Positions 19,501-25,720 of a stretch of DNA of 64,000 bases are shown piece after piece (within the stretch, counting starts at the first letter, position 1; every line of letters starts with the position of its first letter). The DNA comes from Gordonia namibiensis NBRC 108229 (GTDB lineage Bacteria > Actinomycetota > Actinomycetes > Mycobacteriales > Mycobacteriaceae). The stretch spans positions 62,001 through 126,000 of the forward strand of contig NZ_BAHE01000020.1 in NCBI RefSeq assembly GCF_000298235.1, written 5' to 3'. The notes under the pieces were generated by a model. That model searched no databases. It saw only the letters and a program-made list of their open reading frames with translations, and had not been told where the DNA came from. The position numbers were made by a program, and so were the translations under genes.

Positions 19501-19921
19501 CGACGATCTCGCGGCAGTCCTGTGCGCGCATGTCCTGGAGCCTGGCGGAGATCAGCGGGACATTACGGATGACCACCTCGACGCCTTGGCGGTCGGCGGG
19601 GGCATCGGCGGCACCCGTCTTACGGATGAAGAGGCCGCGTTCGGCGGATTTCTCCGCCTGCTTCGGCGTGGTCGACAGCACGACCGAACCGCCGGGTGGG
19701 AGGTCGTCGATGGCCGTGCACGGGATCGTGACGTCGAGGTCGACGGGCGTGTAGCCGATGAGCGGGGAGGCGACGGAACCGATCTGCCCGTTCTGGGGCC
19801 AGTTGATCTCCGCGGTCTTCTGCTCGACCGGCATCAGCGGGGTGGCGAGCGCGAGCAGGAACCCGAGCAGGCCGGTGACTATGGCGACGATCCTCGCTCG
19901 TCGAACGGTCTGCGCTGGCAC
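16559..19921 (-). CDS. embC: Arabinosyltransferase, EmbC-type
   Basis: GT53 arabinosyltransferase of 1120 aa. In mycobacteria EmbC elongates the arabinan of lipoarabinomannan; here the assignment rests on its place first in embC-embA-embB and on its sequence (C-terminal ETRSGLWSPAPLRH). The DDGY motif is at D281-D282, close to the catalytic D279 of M. tuberculosis EmbC; the following LLTMSRV keeps Met at the EmbB-306 position. Multi-pass GT-C core with FTPTKWTHHFGVFAG, then a C-terminal carbohydrate-binding region. The start is GTG at 19921 with TACCAT 8 nt upstream and no Shine-Dalgarno. It is divergent from aroQ across about 100 bp. Confidence 0.92.
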   Translation of the reverse strand: MPAQTVRRARIVAIVTGLLGFLLALATPLMPVEQKTAEINWPQNGQIGSVASPLIGYTPVDLDVTIPCTAIDDLPPGGSVVLSTTPKQAEKSAERGLFIRKTGAADAPADRQGVEVVIRNVPLISARLQDMRAQDCREIVVHADSDAVTAEFVGMTDDAGEPLEGTTEDKEAFKNSPDQRPQVTGLFTDLSGPASEIDGLDAHVTVDSRYNTAPTLSKWLVIIVGVAATLLSLAALATLDATDGRKHRRIFPARWWRLNSRDYVVIGALILWHIVGPNTSDDGYLLTMSRVAQDTDYTANYFRWYGAPEAPFGWYYQVFGLLSHVSVASPWMRLPALACGILVWLIVSHEVIPRLGRAAVTRPMVAWTAAFTFLACWFPFNNGLRPEPIICLGALLTWCSVERAIATGRLLPAAVACTVGAFSLAAGPTGLLAVAALIAGARPMIMALIKRARVITGDSTSRRALRWSYVALIAPILAAGSFVAFVVFSNLTLRSFSEASSMKTALGPSMNWYNEMGRYSLLFAFSADGDIARRFAVLAMILGLVVSAAVLIRKNRIPGTAIGPTRRIVAITFASLVFLMFTPTKWTHHFGVFAGIAAALAAIAAIAASQQSMHSRRNRTLFCALVLFIGGLAFTAPNSYYYYSAWGMPWAYEQVKIGGVMLGSVFLYAALALLLLALWFHFREPFTGTDPHSPDGDPTRRADTSDRRWYRRVSASMAAAPLAYLAMAVVVFEIVTAVFAGIHQSSSYSVPRSNLAALAGKPCGMADKVWVEGDPNRDMLRPVDGSLGNPLGGPAPAPGTSPKTVGFSPDGVPLDLASTASEGSLGVLSGNVWADPKIVNSNPGGTGGGELAEPGVNGSSAALPFFLDPNTTPVMGSYSKLDQVPARLTSGWYALPEDWRDRPLLTMSVAGEYDNPNVMLEYTADPIGPDTKDADLTAAGETELIDPGPRPAWRNLRYNTSELPADTTAVRIVATDDNLNEDRFIVLTPPRVPQMRTLQDVVGSTDPVHVDWTSGLAFPCQRPFTHDAGVAEIPQWRIKPGSDLAAAVSAWQNYYGGGPLGWIDVSQQPTALPTYLMADIGRDWGALERYEPYGGVDSLADIDTGTETRSGLWSPAPLRH

Positions 19922-19935
19922 AAAGAGAGATGGTA
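19922..19935 (-). promoter_or_regulatory. Putative leaderless promoter of embC (-10 TACCAT)
   Basis: On the minus strand TACCAT (19935-19930) is followed by 8 nt and the GTG at 19921, matching the layout before embA1 and embA2. Confidence 0.5.
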
Positions 19936-20022
19936 GCCCTTGCGGTGTCTCGCCCCGGTCGGTGAGGCGACACCCTGCGCGACGCCGCAGGTGCGCCGGG
20001 GTCCGGCGACTATGGTGAACCC

Positions 20023-20493
20023 ATGTCCGACTCCACGTCCGATTCGGCCGGTCCCGAGCCGCTGCCGATCCTGCTGCTCAACGGGCCGAACCTGAACACC
20101 CTGGGTACCCGTGAGCCGGCGATCTACGGCTCCGAGACGCTCGAGGACGTCGTCGACCTCGCCGAGCGGACGGCGTCGGAACTCGGTTTCGGCCTGCGTG
20201 CGGCGCAGACCAATCACGAGGGCCAGATGATCGACTGGATTCACGAGTCGGTCGGGAAGATCAGCGGCATCGTCATCAACCCCGGTGGGTGGACCCACAC
20301 GTCCGTCGCCCTCGCCGACGCCCTGGTGGTGCCCGGTGTGCCGATCTTCGAGGTCCACATCAGCAACGTGCACAAGCGTGAGGCCTTCCGCCACCACTCC
20401 TATGTCTCGCCCCTCGCGGCCGGCGTCATCGCGGGGTACGGCATCCGCGGCTACGAGTTCGCGATCCGGCGACTCGCGGAGATCGCGGCCTGA
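20023..20493 (+). CDS. aroQ: 3-dehydroquinate dehydratase, type II
   Basis: Type II dehydroquinase, 156 aa, third step of the shikimate pathway (3-dehydroquinate to 3-dehydroshikimate), cytosolic dodecamer in the family. Motifs: LLLNGPNLNTLGTRE with catalytic Arg30, Tyr35 in AIYGSETL, QTNHEG, NPGGWTHTSVALADA and EVHISNVHKREAFRHHSY with the substrate-binding His and Arg. Length fits the family (about 145-160 aa). The ATG has TATGGT 6 nt upstream and no Shine-Dalgarno. It is divergent from embC. The next gene lies 86 bp downstream behind its own operators, so aroQ is probably monocistronic. Confidence 0.95.
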   Translation: MSDSTSDSAGPEPLPILLLNGPNLNTLGTREPAIYGSETLEDVVDLAERTASELGFGLRAAQTNHEGQMIDWIHESVGKISGIVINPGGWTHTSVALADALVVPGVPIFEVHISNVHKREAFRHHSYVSPLAAGVIAGYGIRGYEFAIRRLAEIAA

Positions 20494-20501
20494 GCCCCCT
20501 T

Positions 20502-20521
20502 TTGCAACCCAAAGGTTGCAA
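20502..20521. promoter_or_regulatory. ArsR-type operator, upstream copy
   Basis: Perfect inverted repeat TTGCAACC (20502-20509) and GGTTGCAA (20514-20521) with a 4-nt centre. It is followed 33 bp later (centre to centre) by a near copy, upstream of an SRPBCC-ArsR pair. Confidence 0.6.
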
Positions 20522-20535
20522 GTCGCGGATATTGG

Positions 20536-20553
20536 TGCAACCATTGGGTTGCA
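20536..20553. promoter_or_regulatory. ArsR-type operator, downstream copy
   Basis: TGCAACC (20536-20542) and GGTTGCA (20547-20553) with a 4-nt centre. Read on the minus strand it matches the upstream site at 17 of its 18 bases, so the two sites are the same element in opposite orientation. Confidence 0.6.
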
Positions 20554-20579
20554 TCATTCGAAGCGGCCCAGGAGGCGTC

Positions 20580-21062
20580 ATGAGTGCGACCGATCCCGAG
20601 ACAACCAGTGCGGCAATCGATGAGGACCTCGACCGGATCGAGCGGGAGATCGACATCGAGGCGACCGCCGAGCGCGTCTGGCAGCTCGTCAGCGAACCGG
20701 GCTGGTACATCAACGACAACGCGATCACCGAACACCGGATCGACCGCGACGGGGACCTGTCGACGGTGCACGATCCGGTCCACGGCGCCTTCGTCTTTCG
20801 CACGGTGGAACTCGACGAGCCGCGCTACGCGGCCTTTCGATGGCTTGCCGACGCCACCGATCCCGACTCGGAGTCGACGTTGGTCGAGTTCTGGATCACC
20901 GATTCCGGTTCCGGGGTGACCCTCAGGGTCGTCGAGTCGGGTTTCGCCTCGCTGTCCGGTTCGGACGCGGAACGACGCGCCAGATTCGACGGCAACGTCG
21001 AAGGCTGGAAGATCGAGCTCGAACTCGCACGTACTCACCTGACGAGCGGCTCCGATGCCTGA
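20580..21062 (+). CDS. SRPBCC/AHSA1 domain protein paired with ArsR
   Basis: A 160-aa protein of the SRPBCC (START/Bet v1-like) superfamily, AHSA1 type: it opens with a REIDIEATAERVWQLVSEP strand-helix and ends with an amphipathic helix (NVEGWKIELEL). The family binds hydrophobic ligands; the ligand here is unknown. The start is ATG 20580, with AGGAGG 4 nt upstream; a longer frame back to 20502 would run through the operator sites and is unlikely. The downstream ArsR gene overlaps its 3' end by 8 nt, so the two form an operon. AHSA1-ArsR pairs are common in actinobacteria, often as a stress or drug-sensing unit. Confidence 0.85.
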   Translation: MSATDPETTSAAIDEDLDRIEREIDIEATAERVWQLVSEPGWYINDNAITEHRIDRDGDLSTVHDPVHGAFVFRTVELDEPRYAAFRWLADATDPDSESTLVEFWITDSGSGVTLRVVESGFASLSGSDAERRARFDGNVEGWKIELELARTHLTSGSDA

Positions 21063-21372
21063 GGTCGCTCCGGTCGAGATCTTCGGTGCCCTCGCCGACG
21101 AGAGCCGCTGGCAGATCCTCGTCAGACTGGGAACCGAACCGGCGTCGGCCTCGACTCTTGCCACCGAGTTGCCGATCAGCCGTCAGGCGATCGCCAAACA
21201 TCTCAAGATCCTGACCGAGGCGGGTCTGGTCACCGCGTCCCGCGCCGGACGCGAAATCCGTTACGAGGCGGTCGGTTCGGAGCTCTCGCGGGTGGCCCGG
21301 CACCTGGACACCATCGCGCGCGGATGGGATCGCCGACTGGCCGGCATCAAGAAGGCTGCCGAAGGTGGCTGA
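21055..21372 (+). CDS. ArsR family transcriptional regulator
   Basis: A 105-aa winged-helix repressor: EIFGALADESRWQILVRLG, the recognition helix SRQAIAKHLKILTEAG and a short wing (SRAGREIRYEA). No cluster of Cys/His metal ligands (such as the ELCVCDL motif) is present, so it probably does not sense arsenite. It overlaps the SRPBCC gene by 8 nt and probably represses this operon through the paired GCAACC/GGTTGC sites at 20502-20553. A hairpin ends the transcript. Confidence 0.88.
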   Translation: MPEVAPVEIFGALADESRWQILVRLGTEPASASTLATELPISRQAIAKHLKILTEAGLVTASRAGREIRYEAVGSELSRVARHLDTIARGWDRRLAGIKKAAEGG

Positions 21373-21385
21373 CCGGCGAGCGCGT

Positions 21386-21430
21386 AGATGTCGCGAAACG
21401 TGGCGGCTGGCGACACGTTCCGCGACATCT
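21386..21430. terminator. 16-bp inverted repeat between convergent genes
   Basis: Arms 21386-21401 and 21415-21430 (AGATGTCGCG core) match at 15 of 16 positions around a 13-nt loop, between the arsR stop and the NRPS-like stop. Probable bidirectional terminator. Confidence 0.65.
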
Positions 21431-21434
21431 GCGT

Positions 21435-24014
21435 TCAGGGTGCCCCGTCGCCGATGATCTCGTCGAGCGCCCGCGCGGTCTCCGCGGCGTGCGGCGCCCG
21501 GATCATCGAGATGTGGTCACCGTCGATGTCGAGGAATTCCACTCTGCCCGAGGTGAAGTGACTCCACAGCGCGGGATCGTCGGTGTTGGTGCGCGCCTTC
21601 ACCACCGTGATCGGGCCCGAGTAGGGACTGGGCCGGTGACGGCGGATCATCCTGGTGCCCAGGCGGAAGAAGACGACCCACTGCACCGGCGTCGACAACG
21701 GGACGAGTCCCGCGGTGAGGACGAGGGCGTTGAGGGCGATCTCTTGCACGACGCGCTGGACCGGTGAGCCGGCGGGCTTCTTCTCCTCGGTCCCGGTACG
21801 GTCCGGCAGCGTCTCTTCGGTCTTGGTCAACGAGCGCAACGAGTCCCGGACGCGCTGTGCGACGTTCGGCGCGTTCCCGGAAAGGCGTTGCGCCAGCACC
21901 GGGTCGATGACCGAGTCGAGCACCGCGACCGGATGGCAGGTCTCGCCGGCCCGGGTGAGGCGAGCGGCGACCTCGACGGCGATGAACCCGCCCAGCGAGT
22001 AGCCGCCGATCTGATACGGGCCATGGGGTTGCACCGAGCGGATGTCGGCGATGGCACGACGCGCCGCGGCGCGTACGGAATGATCTGCACGGCCGTGTTT
22101 TTCGACGCCCCTCGACTGGATGGCGTAGACCGGGCGGTCGCCGGAGAGGGCGCGGACGACCGGTGTCAGGCTCGTCGCGAGGCTGCCGGCCCCGGCGATC
22201 AGGAAGATGGGGTCGCCGTGCCCCTTCCGTAGCGGGATCAGCGTGGCGCCGGTCGCGTTCTTGGACCGCTCCTTCGCGGCCGCCTCGATCCGCTGCGCGA
22301 ACTGCGCGATCGTCGGTGCCTCGGCGAGCATGGCGGTGTTCACCTCCAACTGGAGGTGATGCTGAACCTCGGAGAGCATCTTCGCAGCAGCGAGTGAGTC
22401 GCCGCCGAGCTTCACGAAGTCGTCGTGGCGACCGAAGGACTGGGGTTCGAGACCGAGAATCTCGCCCCAGAAGCGGTGCAGCGCCATCTCGGTGAGTCCG
22501 CGCGGACGCTCGGGCGTCGGACGTGGAGGGGGAGGCGGCAGGGCACCGCGGTCGACCTTGCCCCGCTCGTTGCGCGGGATCTCCGAGACCACGACGATGT
22601 CACGCGGGATCATCCACGGTGTCAGTGTCTTCCCGAGTTCGTGGCGGATCTCGGCAGGCGACGGCGACCACTTCTGCGGGTCGACGGCCACGTGCGCGGT
22701 GAGCCGGCCCTCCTCCCGGTCGGCGGTGACGACGGCGTCGGTGGTCCAGGGCAGCGAGCGCAGCGCGGACTCGACCTCGAGGGGTTCGACGAGGTAACCG
22801 CGGACCTTGATCGCATCGTCACCGCGACCGAGCAGTGCGAGTGCACCGTTCTCGTCGAGACGGCCGAGATCGCCGGTGCGATAACGCCGGCGGCCGTCGG
22901 GCAGCGAGGTGAAGCGAGCCGCGGTCAGCTCCGGATTCGCGTGATATCCGGAGGCGATGTTCGCTGATTCGACGATGACCTCGCCGGTCGACCCCGTTGG
23001 TAGATCCCGATCGTCCTCGTCGACGATGCGGACGAACTTGTCCGACGCCGGGATGCCGACCGGGATCGCGCCGTCTTCGACCTCGCGTTCCGGCGGGAAG
23101 AGATTGAAAGCGAGGTTGCCGACCTCGGATGCGCCTGCCCAGCAGCAGAACACGCCCCGAGGGAGGATCGTGTTCCGCGCGAGTTCGACGTCCGTGCGAT
23201 GTGCGGGCTCACCGCAGGTCGACAACAGGCGTAGGGAATCGACGGCATCCTCGGCGTCGAGCTCGCCCAGCCACGACCGGAGCAGTGACGGCGTGCAGTG
23301 CGCGGTGGTGGCGCCTTCGGCGGACAGCCAGTCCCGTAACCCGGTGGTGGTGCGGCGCCGGACATCCCACAGCAGCATCGTCGCGCCGTTCAGGACGCTC
23401 ATCGCGAGCGCGTCGAGCCCGCCGCCGAAGCTCAGCGGCAGTAGCACGGCCGCGCGGTCGTCGGGGCCGAGCTCCATGAACCGACGGCCGTCACGCGCGT
23501 GGTTGACGGGTGTTCGCTGCGCGAGCACCACGCCCTTGGGGGTGCCGGTGGACCCGGAGGTGAACAGCAGGACCGCGGGATCATCGGGGGCGGGTTCGAC
23601 GACACGGGTCTCGTGAAGTTCGTGATCGACGACAGTCGCCGGGGCGAGGAGATGTGCCCCGGACAGTTCCAGGATGTTCGCGCGGCGGTCATCGGGCAGG
23701 AACGGATCGACCATGACGAGCGAACGTCCGGCGCACCAGACCGCGAGCATGGAGATCACCGAGTCGATGTCGGATTCGATCTCGACGGCGACCGGGCTGT
23801 CGGTCGGGGTGGTGTCGAGGATTGCGCGGGCGAGGTCGTCCACTCGCGTGGCCGCCTGCGCGAAGGTGATCGACTGCTCCGGAGTGCGGATCGCGGCCGC
23901 GTCGTCGCGGCTGCGGGCGATGGCTCGCCACCGGGCGGCGACGGTCGGCGCCGCGGACTCGGATGATCCGGCCGGGGTGGACAGAAGGGCATCCAGGTGT
24001 TTGTCGCCGGTCAT
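21435..24014 (-). CDS. Single-module NRPS-like enzyme (A-PCP-TE)
   Basis: An 859-aa enzyme. An adenylation domain spans about residues 1-500 (LLFTSGSTGTPKGVVL, RYRTGDLGR, GRGDDAIKVRG, NERGKVDRG). A carrier domain follows with the phosphopantetheine Ser540 in LGGDSL, and then a type I thioesterase with Ser673 in GYSLGG and a late His in DGDHISM. There is no condensation domain, so it would activate and release or condense one acid, as in other A-T-TE enzymes; the substrate is not readable by eye. I chose ATG 24014 (GGGGAG 8 nt upstream) over 24047. A DtxR/IdeR-like box at 24101-24115 suggests iron control. It is divergent from a nitroreductase. Confidence 0.85.
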   Translation of the reverse strand: MTGDKHLDALLSTPAGSSESAAPTVAARWRAIARSRDDAAAIRTPEQSITFAQAATRVDDLARAILDTTPTDSPVAVEIESDIDSVISMLAVWCAGRSLVMVDPFLPDDRRANILELSGAHLLAPATVVDHELHETRVVEPAPDDPAVLLFTSGSTGTPKGVVLAQRTPVNHARDGRRFMELGPDDRAAVLLPLSFGGGLDALAMSVLNGATMLLWDVRRRTTTGLRDWLSAEGATTAHCTPSLLRSWLGELDAEDAVDSLRLLSTCGEPAHRTDVELARNTILPRGVFCCWAGASEVGNLAFNLFPPEREVEDGAIPVGIPASDKFVRIVDEDDRDLPTGSTGEVIVESANIASGYHANPELTAARFTSLPDGRRRYRTGDLGRLDENGALALLGRGDDAIKVRGYLVEPLEVESALRSLPWTTDAVVTADREEGRLTAHVAVDPQKWSPSPAEIRHELGKTLTPWMIPRDIVVVSEIPRNERGKVDRGALPPPPPRPTPERPRGLTEMALHRFWGEILGLEPQSFGRHDDFVKLGGDSLAAAKMLSEVQHHLQLEVNTAMLAEAPTIAQFAQRIEAAAKERSKNATGATLIPLRKGHGDPIFLIAGAGSLATSLTPVVRALSGDRPVYAIQSRGVEKHGRADHSVRAAARRAIADIRSVQPHGPYQIGGYSLGGFIAVEVAARLTRAGETCHPVAVLDSVIDPVLAQRLSGNAPNVAQRVRDSLRSLTKTEETLPDRTGTEEKKPAGSPVQRVVQEIALNALVLTAGLVPLSTPVQWVVFFRLGTRMIRRHRPSPYSGPITVVKARTNTDDPALWSHFTSGRVEFLDIDGDHISMIRAPHAAETARALDEIIGDGAP

Positions 24015-24100
24015 GTCTCGAACTCCCCAGGTGGCGGGGGTGACCACGGATGCGGCTCGTGCGGGACTCGGCCCCTCCTCCGGCCCCGGGAAATGAACTC

Positions 24101-24115
24101 AGGTAAAGCTACCCT
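24101..24115. promoter_or_regulatory. Candidate DtxR/IdeR iron box
   Basis: AGGTAAAGCTACCCT matches the 15-base core of the DtxR/IdeR consensus (AGGTTAGGCTAACCT) at 12 positions. It lies about 90 bp before the NRPS-like start and about 100 bp before the nitroreductase start, so either or both could be iron-regulated. Confidence 0.45.
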
Positions 24116-24215
24116 TTGTTCGATGCGGCGGCACCGTCGGATGGCGAGAACGTGGCGGGGGTAACAGTAGGGTGAGGACGAATCGGTAGGCCGGATCGCC
24201 CGACGAGAGGGAGCG

Positions 24216-24896
24216 ATGCAGTTCGACGACGTGATCCTGGGGCGGCGCAGCATCCGCGGCTTCACACCGGAGCCCGTGCCCCGGGAACTCATCGAGGAGA
24301 TCCTCGCGCTCGCCATGCGGGCGCCGTCCTCCATGAACACCCAGCCCTGGAACTTCTTCGTGATCACCGGTGAACCACTCGATCGTATCCGCGCGGGCAA
24401 CACCGAACGCAACCTTGCGGGGGTGCCGCACTCCCGCGAGTTCCGGACCGGGGCGGAGAAGTTCACCGGCGTCCATCGTGATCGCCAGGTGGGCGTCGCG
24501 AAGCAGCTGTTCACCGCCATGGGCATCGCTCGCGAGGACATGGAGATGCGACAGGACTGGGTCCTACGGGGATTCCGCCAGTTCGATGCCCCGGTCTGTG
24601 TCATCGTGACCTACGACCGCATCCTGGACGGCAGCGACGACACCCCCTTCGACTGCGGAGCGGTCTCCACCGCGCTGGTGAACGCCGCCTGGTCCCGCGG
24701 TCTCGGTGCGGTGATCAACAGCCAGGGCATCATGCAGTCGCCCGTGGTCCGGGAACATGCCGGGATACCGGATGACCAGGTCATCATGAAGAGCATCGCG
24801 CTGGGCTGGCCGGATGAGACGTTCCCGGCCAATTCGGTGGTCTCCGAACGCAAGACGGTCGAGGAAGCCGCCACGTTCGTGGGGTTCGGCGACTAG
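24216..24896 (+). CDS. Nitroreductase family protein
   Basis: A 226-aa FMN-dependent nitroreductase-fold protein. Visible marks are the FMN phosphate-binding RRSIRGF near the N-terminus, APSSMNTQPWNFFVITG, and the late GLGAVINSQG and SIALGWPDE strands. Substrates of the family range from nitroaromatics to quinones and enones, so the true one is not clear. GAGAGGGAG lies just before the ATG. It is divergent from the NRPS-like gene and convergent with the MBL hydrolase. Confidence 0.88.
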   Translation: MQFDDVILGRRSIRGFTPEPVPRELIEEILALAMRAPSSMNTQPWNFFVITGEPLDRIRAGNTERNLAGVPHSREFRTGAEKFTGVHRDRQVGVAKQLFTAMGIAREDMEMRQDWVLRGFRQFDAPVCVIVTYDRILDGSDDTPFDCGAVSTALVNAAWSRGLGAVINSQGIMQSPVVREHAGIPDDQVIMKSIALGWPDETFPANSVVSERKTVEEAATFVGFGD

Positions 24897-24897
24897 T

Positions 24898-24973
24898 TCA
24901 GAGCGCCAGCGCTCGGCGACAGTTCAGAGCGCCAGCGCTCGGCGACAGTTCAGAGCGCCAGCGCTCGGCGAGC
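24898..24973. repeat. Threefold 26-bp tandem repeat at the end of the MBL gene
   Basis: Units start at 24898, 24924 and 24950, each opening TTCAGAGCGCCAGCGCTCGG; the first two are 26 bp and the third diverges after 23 bases. The third unit is the real 3' end of the hydrolase gene (stop plus codons for RRALAL); the other two duplicate it downstream. Each unit has a GCGCC-AGCGCT-CGGCG near-palindrome that could fold. Confidence 0.85.
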
Positions 24974-25717
24974 CGCGTCGGCGACGCTGCCTCGATACAG
25001 CGGCCCGTGTCCGGCAAGCAGCAGCTCGGCGTCGAGTTCGGTGAACCGTTCGACGCTCCGACGCGCGGTGGCCTCATCGTGCTGGAACGGCGACGGAATG
25101 CATTGTGGCCCGGCGATCGCCGACACCTCGTGACCGCTGACCAGCGCATCACCGGAGACTAGGGCACGCCCGTCGCCGACCAGGTATGAGCTGTGGCCGT
25201 CGGTGTGACCGTGGCTGGCCACGGCCATCGGTGACCCCGGCAGGTCCAGTTTCTCCGGGAAGGACTCTGCCGCAGACAGTCCGGCCCGACTCAACACCCC
25301 GAGAGGTGTGGTCTTCGCGAGCCAGGACCACAGGCGTCGGGTGCCGGCGAGTGGCGCGAGGTCGAGCGCGTTGGCCTGCTGAAGATGGTGCCGCCGGGCG
25401 TGGTCGACCTCGACGGGATCCATGTAGACCGGGAATCCGTACCGCGCCTGCAGTTTCGCGAGTCCGCCGAGGTGGTCGACGTGCGCATGGGTCAGCAGCG
25501 CACCGCGGATGTCCTCCGGACGACGGCCGATCCGGTTGATCGATTCGACGACCTGCCCGGCCTGTCCGGGGTAGCCGCCGTCGATGAGAGTGAGCTCGCC
25601 GCCCTGTTCCAGCAGCACCCAGTTCACGACGTCGGTGTGGACGAAATACGTTGTCGACGAGTCACCGTCGAGGCGCGTGATCTCCAGCGGCCGGGCGGTG
25701 CTGATCGGGAGACGCAT
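24950..25717 (-). CDS. MBL-fold metallo-hydrolase in the aftA operon
   Basis: A 255-aa metallo-beta-lactamase-fold hydrolase. The metal site is THAHVDHLG (H77, H79, D81, H82), followed by SHGHTDGHS, SGDALVSG and the final AGHGPLYRG, giving the full set of zinc ligands. The substrate is unknown. Its ATG lies 3 nt after the aftA stop with GGAAGTGA upstream, so it is very likely co-translated with aftA. That location suggests, but does not show, a role in envelope or lipid intermediate metabolism. Confidence 0.85.
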   Translation of the reverse strand: MRLPISTARPLEITRLDGDSSTTYFVHTDVVNWVLLEQGGELTLIDGGYPGQAGQVVESINRIGRRPEDIRGALLTHAHVDHLGGLAKLQARYGFPVYMDPVEVDHARRHHLQQANALDLAPLAGTRRLWSWLAKTTPLGVLSRAGLSAAESFPEKLDLPGSPMAVASHGHTDGHSSYLVGDGRALVSGDALVSGHEVSAIAGPQCIPSPFQHDEATARRSVERFTELDAELLLAGHGPLYRGSVADAARRALAL

Positions 25718-25720
25718 CGA

